Shown here piece after piece: positions 56,030 through 64,000 of a stretch of DNA of 64,000 nt. The translations under genes and the position numbers were made by a program. Source of the DNA: Beroe forskalii (taxonomy: Eukaryota; Ctenophora; Nuda; Beroida; Beroidae); contig WFMF01000207.1 in the NCBI GenBank assembly GCA_011033025.1, positions 186,001 to 250,000 of the forward strand, in the 5' to 3' direction. The notes under the pieces are model-generated. The model made no database searches, was not told the origin of the DNA, and saw only the letters and a list, made by a program, of their open reading frames with translations. Position 1 is the stretch's first letter, and each line of letters begins with the position of its first letter.

Positions 56030-56505
56030 GTTCAGGGATTTCCTTGCTGAAGTTCTGTATGATGGAAGGACCAGTTCTGGTAAGGTTTCGCTTCTTCACC
56101 CACAAGAAAGCAAGAATACACACTGAGCAATCGCCATGCTAGAGGAGTTTGATCGGCTTTGTCCAGTTCTAAGCCGCATGTGCTTCTTGGCATGAAACCA
56201 TATGCCCTCACAGGTGTTGGTGTGCACACCAGCGAGTGGGTCCACGAAGCCTCTTCTGTGGTTGACCACCAGATGGGTGAAGCCATGCTGAGAAAGGGAG
56301 CCGTCTGTCAGGATGACAGTTCCTGCTTAAACTTACTTCTTGATGAGACGGATGAGTGTGTATTTGTCTCGCCTGTTCCCTAGACACTCAACAAGGAAAC
56401 AGTCCCCGCTGTTCCGACAGCAACCACCAAGCACCCACTTCCCCTTAACACGTCGTCCCTTAGTATACTTCCTCTTCCCGAATTTGGATTCGCATCAACC
56501 TCCAG
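56030..56505 (-). pseudogene. Merlin/ISXO2-like DDE transposase, broken
   Basis: Reading the minus strand from about 56505: EVDA (normally EVDE, the first catalytic Asp), then after a one-base shift KFGKRKYTKGRR and VKGKWVLGGCCRNSG, CFLVECLGNRRDKYTLIRLI, two stop codons near 56331-56342, then AGTVILTDGS (second Asp), VVNHRRGFVDPLAGVHTNTC followed by EGIWFHAKKHMR (the third acidic residue is in HTNTCEG). These are the ordered hallmarks of the ISXO2-like transposase domain. The stops and shift make it inactive. The N-terminal zinc-ribbon part was not found. Confidence 0.8.
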
Positions 56506-56854
56506 GACATGTCATGTACTCGTAGTAGAACTGAAGAGATGAGAACTGCACTGACGATTAAAGGAAATTATGAAGCTGAAAGGATTTCTCTGCTCCGGAA
56601 AAGGTGCTATTTTTTAATGATACAAAAAAATCCTCGTGAAATCCCCATGTTCCTATCGTGAGATTTCACACCTTCATGTTATGGCACAACGACATTACTA
56701 GCTATAAACGTCTATACGTGATGAAATTGGTGTTTCCCACCTTACTAAACTAGAGGTTACTTCTCGTTTAGTTTTTTATTTTATTTGTAAACGATAGTTT
56801 ATCAATTAGATAATATGCTAGTTAATTAATATATAACGCATTCAATTGATTATG

Positions 56855-57268
56855 ACACTAACCGGCCGTTAAGTGACCGGTTACTGACCGTTATCCGACC
56901 GATAACTGCCCGTGGGCGTTAACCGTCCGTTAACCGACCGTTAAGTGACCGTTAACCGACCGGTAACCGACCGGTAATTGTCCGTGGGCGGTAACCGTCC
57001 GTTAACCGACCGTTAAGTGACCGGTAACCGACCGTTAACCGACCGGTAACTGTCCGTGGGCGGTAACCGTCCGTTAACCGTCCGTTAAGTGACCGGTCAG
57101 TGACCGGTAACCGACCGGTAACTGTCCGTTCGTAAAGTATCCGTCAACCGACCTGTAACTGTCCGTGGGCGGTAACCGTCCGTTAACCGACCGTTAACCG
57201 ACCGTTAAGTGACCGTTAAGTGGTCGGTAACCGACCGGTAACCGACCAGTAACTGTCCGTCGACAGAT
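56855..57268 (-). repeat. Right TIR minisatellite
   Basis: TTAACCGACCGTTAAGTGAC and GTCCGTGGGCGGTAACCG words, the inverse of the left TIR, in fewer copies. Confidence 0.85.
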
Positions 57269-57687
57269 TACCAAGTTGCCCATGTTCTTATTGATACTCA
57301 ATGGTTTCCAATCGTTACAGATGGCTTAAATCAATATTTTAAGGACTTTCAATTAGCATTTTAGGAGCATTTTAAGAGCCCTCAGTGCTTTTTGATAAGG
57401 ATCAACGGAAAAACATGATATAGCACGGGACCTTGGTCCAGCAGAAGAAAGAAATATAATTACAGTCTTATTACATAAAATACAGTAATGTCAGACCGTT
57501 AGGCAATCACAATGATTACCTAAGAAAATTAATAATCTAAAATGAGAAATCGGACCCTGAAAAATATAGGGAAAGTTGCAAAAAGAAATTATATCCCCTG
57601 GAAAAACTGATGAAAAACTTCCATTCACCAAAATAAAGTCCATGTCAAATACAAAATGCTAATAGTCAGCGATGCTGGTGAGCGGGT

Positions 57688-57915
57688 CTATCTTGGGGGT
57701 GGAGGTGAGTTTTCTTCTATTGTGGCCTGGTGTTGATGTTGGGGACTGTCCTTCGTCTTCGAGAAGCTGATGATCCGGTCCTTTCTGATGGTGTGATAGC
57801 ACTCTGGCTCTTCTCTGATTTTCCTCCTCAGATTGTCAACAAGTTCTTTGTGGGCTTTCCTCTCTTCTTCAGATCTGTCTGGGCTGATGTACACTGAATT
57901 GTATCCCTTGTTTCC
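57688..57915 (-). pseudogene. L1-like ORF1 C-terminal fragment
   Basis: NSVYISPDRSEEERKAHKEL then VDNLRRKIREEP parallels FVAPDLTPEERQERKKL of the ORF1 at 1039-1983, but clearly comes from a different subfamily. Upstream similarity is lost at a TCTAATCTAATC stretch. The fragment ends in a Pro-rich tail and has no partner RT. Confidence 0.6.
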
Positions 57916-57989
57916 TCGTAACAGATTAGATTAGATAGGAACAGCAAAGGATCAAAAGGTGTCGAATCAGACGATACTGGTCTTAACAA

Positions 57990-60830
57990 GAGAGCCCCGG
58001 CCACTCATTACCACGTAGGGGTTAGTCAAGACCCGAGGGTTCTTCAAAATATCGTTCTTGCTTCCTTCTTTCCTTGGCTCACCAGGGGCCGGATGACGAA
58101 GGGCCAGGGAGTCACCAAGAGTTTCATTGCATCTCAGGGCGAGATAAGAGTCAGGGTGGAGGCTTCATGAGGATGCAGGACTTGTGACACCAGAGGGCCA
58201 GGGAAGTGTTGCAGGGAGTCAAATGGGAGTCACTAGGGGAAGGAAAGGACCAACACGGCACCAGGTGAAGGTCACCCGATGAATTTCGGCCAGTTGAGAG
58301 CCATTTAGCATTCTTGCTTCAATGATGATTGACAAAAGTCAGCCACAATGATCGCCAGAAGACCAGTTTGTAGTCACTTAGTCACCAAGCAATGATAACG
58401 GCTCCATCAATCAGCAATGCTTGATTATTGATGCTCAGCATATCTTTCATGAGGTCACAAGGTCATCTGTATGGCTAAGAGACACCAGCTTCTTGCGAGA
58501 GTCGACTTGTTGATGAACCGTGTCCAGTGGAGTCATGATTGATAAATTAACACTGGAAGAAGTGAGTCTGAAAAGGGTGCTGCCAAGAGTCTGGTCAGAC
58601 TCTGGTTCATGCAGGAGGGTATTTGGCCAGAAGATCAGGTCAGAATGACCAGTGGGTTACGTGATCAGCTAGGAGTCAGCAGTGGGACAGTCAAGAAATA
58701 CCAACTGGGTCATCAGATAAGTGTTGTAAACTTGCCACCAGTGGTTTTGGCAAGATCAGGAGACGCCATTAGGTCAGGTAGGATTGGGTAGCTCAGATAG
58801 GGTCAGGAGACACCAGCTGTAGATCAGGTTGGATCAGGACACGCCAGTTAATAAGCAGTTATAGTTCAGGTAGGATCAGGAGACGCCAGTAGTTCACTTA
58901 CGATCAGGAGACACCAGAAGGTCATGTAGGATCAGGAGACGCCAATAGGTCAGGTAGGATCAGGAGACGCCAGCTGCAGGCCAGGTAGGATCAGGAGACG
59001 CCAATAGAGCAATAGGTCAGGTAGGATCAGGAGACGCCAGCTGTAGGCCAGGTAGGATCAGTGGAGGCCAGTTATGGGGTAGGTAGGATCAGGAGATGCC
59101 AATAGGTCAGCTTGACCTGGCCAGGTAGGATCAGTCTAAGACACCAGCTGTAGGTCAGGTAGGATCACGACACGCCAGTTAAAGAGTTAAGCAGTTATGA
59201 ATTGAATTTGAATTTGAAAATAATTTTTACAGCACAATTACAGTATATATTTTCTCATTCAATTATAATTAAAGAAGCTTCTTGGTTGTGCTGAGGGAAA
59301 GCACTTAGCCAGTTATAGTTCAGGTAGGATCAGGAGCCATCAGTAGTTCACTTAGGATCAGGAGACGCCAATAGGTCAGGTAGGATCAGGAGACGCCAAC
59401 TGCAGGCCAGTTAGGATCAGGAGACGCCAATAGAGAAATAGGTCAGGTAGGATCAGGAGACGCCAGCTGTAGGCCAGGTAGGATCAGTAGAGGCCAGTTA
59501 TGGGGTAGGTAGGATCAGGAGACGCCAGTAGGTCAGGTAGGATCAGGAGATGCCAATAGGTCAGCTTGACCTGGCTAGGTAGGATAAGTCTAAGACACCA
59601 GCTGTAGGTCAGGATGGGTCAGGACACGCCAGTTTAGCAGTTATAGCTTTATAGGTCAGGTAGGATCAGGAGACGACGGTAGTACACTTAAGATCAGGAG
59701 ACACCAGATGGTCATGCAGGATCAGGAGATGCCAGTAGGTCAGGTAAGATCAGGAGACGCCATTATGTCAGGTAGGATCAGGAGACGCCAGTAGGTCAGG
59801 TAGGATTAAGAGGCTCAGGTAGGATCAGGAGACACCAGCTGTAGGTCAGGTTGGATCAGGACACGCCAGTTAAGCAGTTATAGGTCAGGTAGGATCAGGA
59901 GACGCCAGTAGTTCACTAAGGATCAGGAGACACCAGAAGGTCAAGTATGATCAGGAGAAGCCAGTACGTCAGGTAGGATCAGGAGATGCCAGTTATAAGT
60001 CAGGTAGGGTCAGGAGGCGCCAGTAGATCAGGTAGAATCAGGAGATGCCAGTAGGTCAGGTAGGATCAGGAGACGCTAATGGCTCAAACGGTTACCTATT
60101 CAAGTGTCACTAGTAGGTCACGCAAGAAGTACCAGCTGGACCAACACTCAACAGGAAAGTGTCTGCTGTCACATATGGTCAATGGTCAGGCTATGGTCGA
60201 AAGTCGGAAATTAGGACAGGTAAGAGTTGCCATTAGGCCAGATAAGATTCGTCAGTAGGTCAGGTAAGAATCGTCACTAGGCCAGGTAAAAGTCGCCAGT
60301 AGTTCAGATTAGATTCCTCAGGAGGTCAGGTAGGGTCGTCAGTATGTCAGGTAAGAAACGCCAGTAGGTCAAGTAGGAGGCGCCAGGAGATCAGGTTAGA
60401 GTTTCCAGTGGTCCGATGGGAAGCTGGGTCATGGGGAGTAACCAGTCAGTGAGGCATTCAGGCAACAGTCAGGTCACCCGAGGTCACGATTTGGTCAGGC
60501 AAAAGTCACCACCTGGATCGGTTAAGGGTCTTCAGTAAGCCAATAGGTCAGGCAAAAGTCATCATTCAGTCAGGCAATAGAGCAAGAGGCCCTAGTTGGT
60601 CAGGTCAGAGTCACCAATGAATTTGACAAGAGTTCCAAAGCTTGGCAGCACTCAGCAGGTCAGCCAGGAGTCACAGTCGATTAGGCAAGAGGTCCCATTG
60701 AACAGGTTATAGTCACCAGTGAGTTAGGCAAGAGTTACAAGATGGGGCTGGTATAAGTCACCAGTCACTGAGGCAAGAGTCACCAGAAGGTCATCAAGAG
60801 TTTCAAGTTAGGCGGGCAATATTGTGCATT
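57990..60830. repeat. 28-bp minisatellite with higher-order repeats
   Basis: The consensus word is GGTCAGGTAGGATCAGGAGA followed by CGCCAGTA. The core (about 58740-60080) is fairly homogeneous; both flanks (57990-58740 and 60080-60830) hold increasingly diverged AGTCACCAGT/AGGTCAGG words. Blocks of about 12 units recur in the same order with the same variants (58850-59190, 59320-59660, partly 59870-60000), a higher-order period near 470 bases. An AT-rich block at 59190-59310 interrupts the array. Confidence 0.85.
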
Positions 60831-60954
60831 TCACTGTTAGGTGATACCTTAGCCCTTCAAGCTCTGGAAGCATGAAAATAACCGTTTCAAATAAACTTTA
60901 AGAGCCACTGAATGTAAAATATAAGTTCAAAAACAACTGATTTTTAAGTTAAAA

Positions 60955-61650
60955 TTCATTGGAAAAAGCCCCAGAAATTAATAAAATGTAACCCAAAAAA
61001 AACCTTTAAAAAACACAAAAAAACCTAGCCCAAGAATCGAAAAATAGGGTAGTGCTAGTTTTTTTGGGCTACAATCCCCCAACTGTATATTTATTGAATA
61101 TTGCCATAGGTGATATTCTATACAAGTCGAGTATACTAACTCCAAAATAATATACTCAGAACAGTGACTGTTTTGTATATTTCTCATTTTTTGACTATCA
61201 GCTTAACTCCATTTGTTTCTATCTTAACTCGGACTAATATCATTGAAATCATAACTCTGATTATTCTTAAATCCACAGATATCCTATCTCCAGATAATTG
61301 AAATACTGATTATCCTAACTCCAAATACTATCATTAAAATCAGTAAATTTGAACTATACTAAATCCACAACTATCTTATCTCCAAATAATTAACAAACCA
61401 ATTATCCTAACTCCAATTTCAAAAATTCAAATGCTGATTTTCCAACCTGCTTTAGCATTGATAAAAAGGCAATGATTGTGATCCATAGACAATAACCCAA
61501 TATAAAATAATAAATGCTTAAAAAATTTCCAATCAAGCAGTATTGGAGGATAATAAGTTTTTTTTGATTATCTCGAAAACTAAAAGTGGGTGGAGATAAG
61601 ATAGTTGGATATAGGATTGTTTTGAACTGGACCGGCGATATGATCTGTTC
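60955..61650 (-). repeat. Repeat A, copy 3 (diverged)
   Basis: Same orientation as copy 1: GGGCTACAATCCCCCAACTG (61061) at one side and GGATTGTTTTGAACTGGACC followed by GGCGATATG (about 61612-61640) at the other. The centre is rich in (T)ATCCTA(T/A)CTCCA words spaced about 40-60 bases apart (61268-61425). Confidence 0.6.
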
Positions 61651-61734
61651 ATGCCAATAGAAACTTTTCTAATACTGCGTCCTCTTGCCCCTCTGCCACG
61701 TGACATTCATGTGGCAATGTCACGTGATAGAAGC

Positions 61735-61945
61735 AACAGCCTATGATGGTGCCGATACATATCACATCGCGGATAATATTTATGCTACATATCCAAGCCG
61801 CAGAGGACTATCAATAATCGGGTTACTGGAAGTACCTAATCCGGAACTATGATGGTGCCAGATTTGCATCACGTTGGCGGATGCAACGTGATACATATGC
61901 TAAATATGCAAGCCGCAAGGGACACAAATCCGAAGAATGTTACGG
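61735..61945 (+). repeat. Two tandem ~118-bp units
   Basis: CTATGATGGTGCC, ATCACATCGCGGAT or ATCACGTTGGCGGAT, and GCTA(C/A)ATATSCAAGCCGCA blocks occur twice in order (from about 61741 and 61847). Confidence 0.6.
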
Positions 61946-63043
61946 GTTAATGGTAATTCGGTGGAACGAAACTCATATCTAATAGGAGGGATGGGAAAGT
62001 ATAAATAAACTATTAAAAACCTTTCAAAACACGGATGTAAATAATCTAATAATGGGTCGATCTGATTTAAGTTACATTCCTGGAGCGAAGCGAGTGGAAA
62101 ATAGGCGTTTTGTATTCATGGGTACATTTATGAGGAGAGTGTTGATTCCGCGGAATTGAATCGGCTATCTTAAGTATAGGTACCTACTTGAGAAACAACA
62201 AAACAAAACAAAAACTGTAGTAGTTATCATCCATACAAAAGTGTTACCTGGGTGTTGTTGAACGCAAATTAAGAGGTACATAATTTAATGAATGAATGCT
62301 CGAAATGCAAACACAGAATCATTGTGGGCGGATGATCTTCAATTATGAAATTGCCATCACAAAATAATATGCAAAATAAAATAATCAATTCAGTAGTTAA
62401 AAACATGTTAATGACCTCATTTCAAACGCTTTTTGTGTAAGAACCAACCAGACAAAAGTACACGCGTCCCATACCTGAATCTCGAAACAAGTCTCAGTTA
62501 GGATTGATAATCTTAACTGAATGACTTATTAACTAAATAATAGGCAAACTGAATGACAAGTCAGTGAAGCCACAGTCGTTATTGAGTGCAGTATCGTGGA
62601 TCAACTCATAATTATCAAATTCAAACAAATAATTCCAGATGTAAATGCAATAGCCGCTTCATCAATGGGTAATGATTTGCGAGTTACGAAGAAGGAACAA
62701 AATATTAACTGTGAACTATAAAATGACGCGCATCTTGCAAGTATGTTAATCGAATACCGGAGCTAATTACAGGCGTAATTATTGTGTGAAGTTCTCCAAC
62801 ACTTAATGTGATAGGGATATCGTGACGCCCTATGCCACGTCACTGAAACACTAACCAAAGAGAGAAGCGGAATTTGGTCCTCTGCTTGTCACGTTTTGTC
62901 CCAGTGACTAGACCGTGACGGATCATACTGATCGCTCATTCGCTTGTGCGGCACTCACCGCTATCACGTGACCCTAACCACCTTAAAACGAGCGGTTTTC
63001 GCATCAAAACTTATCTGGTTCTGTTCCTCCCTAATAGTGGTTG
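61946..63043. other. Intergenic, no gene seen
   Basis: AT-rich with no conserved frame recognised. Confidence 0.4.
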
Positions 63044-63049
63044 CAGTAT

Positions 63050-63122
63050 TAGTACGTAATACGGTTCGTAATAATGGCTCGCCCCTTCGGGGCTCGACAT
63101 TATTACTCACCATATTACTACA
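63050..63122. repeat. Nested TTCG hairpin
   Basis: Inner perfect-ish stem GTAATAATG/CATTATTAC around GCTCGCCCCTTCGGGGCTCG (63068-63106), within an outer TAGTACGTAATA/TATTACTACACTA pair. Same architecture as 9098-9289 and 14673-14847. Confidence 0.55.
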
Positions 63123-63654
63123 CTAATTCTCTCATTGCTTCAAGTTCAAATTCTCCAATCATTTAACCATTTCAAAAAACGGATGCAAAAAACATCATTA
63201 TTGCTGCAAACTCGCATACTCAGTGACCACTTTCAAATGGACTTTCAAATGTGTCTTCAGTCATCAAGTCCAACCGTCCGTAGGACAGGTACACCTAGTC
63301 CTTATAAAGTGTATGTGAGAGACGCTAGATATCAAGGGATGTAATTCGCAGAGGATCTATATTAAATGTGCGTGAGACTATTATAAATATATAAGCTTTA
63401 AAACCAGAACGCCCATACTTTATGGCATTTAAAAAGCCGAGGACCGCTGGTCAAGGCTTTCAAATGTGTTTATTCACGAACGTAAGTGATTGCATAAATT
63501 ATGGAATAACATGCAACAATGGCCGCGCAAGTATGTAGGAAATATTTATTTCCGTCATTTTACCGAAGATCAGTTGCACCTTGAAGATCGATTAGTAGGT
63601 TTTTTTGCCTAAAGTAAGTATTTATTTCATCCCGGGGGATGGCCAAAACCAAGC

Positions 63655-63960
63655 CCCACCCTTTTTCCGATTCTGGTTTTTTTGGTTTTTGGTTTTTTTG
63701 GGTTTTTTGTTTTGTTTTCTAGCCCCTTTCCAAAATTTTTGGTAAATTGGATAGCAAAAAGGGGTTTGAACCCAATTTAATTGGGTAATTTTTAATTTAC
63801 GGGAATATTTTTGGTATTTTCTTTTGTAAAAAATTTAAATTGGAAATTTTCCCAAAATTCAAACTGTTTGTTGTTTTCCCAAGAAGACTTTTTATCATTT
63901 TTGGGATTTACAAAAACTCCTCGGGTTTTTAAAGACATTTGCAGAGTTCTACCCAAGTAT
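63655..63960. other. Homopolymer-rich low-complexity end of window
   Basis: Runs of G, T and A (GGTTTTTTTGG, GGGTTTTTTG and similar) dominate. No gene. Could be real low-complexity DNA or poorly resolved sequence. Confidence 0.4.
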
Positions 63961-64000
63961 ATAAGTATAAAGATGGAATTTTTAAATAAGTACCTATTTT

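Larger units (their letters stand above)
54921..57280 (-). mobile_element. Merlin-type foldback transposon, 8-bp TSD, minisatellite TIRs
   Basis: The ends read GG(T/C)AA(T/C)TTGGTAATCTG and complement; CATGTTCT flanks both exactly (54913-54920 and 57281-57288). The terminal inverted repeats consist almost wholly of about 10-bp words of the CGGTCGGTTA type: roughly 690 bases on the left (to 55620) and 415 on the right (from 56855). The middle carries a broken transposase on the minus strand. Merlin elements are known for 8-9 bp duplications and an IS1016/ISXO2-type DDE transposase, so the ends, duplication and enzyme agree. Confidence 0.85.

Noticed and set aside
44400..60830. CRISPR array among the tandem repeats
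   Set aside because: The arrays have no unique spacers of constant size and the genome is eukaryotic.

Overview
This window is eukaryotic, almost certainly animal nuclear DNA. It has spliced genes with GT-AG introns, CKS, YEATS, DNAJC12-type and PIG-M orthologues, a seven-transmembrane receptor and a secreted thrombospondin-repeat protein. It is AT-rich, gene-poor and packed with small DNA transposons, foldback elements and minisatellites. The gene set and the intronless receptor would fit a marine non-bilaterian invertebrate such as a cnidarian, but that placement is a guess. Nothing in the sequence fixes the species.

Layout. 1-2270: a repeat copy (repeat A) interrupted by a retroposed insert that carries only an L1-like ORF1. 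2271-20060: no gene recognised; it holds a CCAAT-box array, a 1.06 kb palindrome, compound TTCG hairpins, an 8-bp-unit satellite and several minisatellites. 20063-39169: the main gene block, all on the minus strand: PIG-M-like mannosyltransferase (two single-base frame breaks), a short actin-related protein, a rhodopsin-like GPCR, CKS, a short YEATS2-like protein and a DNAJC12-like co-chaperone. A 2.5 kb inverted-repeat transposon, two hAT-like elements and a TTAA element lie between or inside these genes. 39970-42660: GC-rich hairpin MITEs and a possible terminal exon. 42755-44339 (+): a Tmm-like flavin monooxygenase, followed by a minisatellite and a LINE remnant with a 13-bp target duplication. 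50760-52763: a polypurine tract and then the TSP1/PLAT-like secreted protein. 53287-61660: a second, inverted copy of repeat A, a Merlin-type transposon whose long terminal inverted repeats are minisatellites, an ORF1 fragment, a 28-bp minisatellite with higher-order structure and a third partial copy of repeat A.

The genes do not form one pathway. YEATS2-like (chromatin), CKS (cell cycle), DNAJC12-like (co-chaperone) and PIG-M-like (GPI anchor synthesis) are housekeeping functions; the GPCR, TSP1/PLAT-like protein and FMO are more lineage-specific. Several hidden exons (CKS, YEATS2-like, DNAJC12-like, PIG-M exon 1) were found by translating the minus strand by eye and checking splice phases. 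The most unusual content is the mobile DNA: target-site duplications can be read directly for many elements, nested insertions give relative ages, and repeat A supplies an internal empty site. Similarity statements are from recognition by eye; no search was run.
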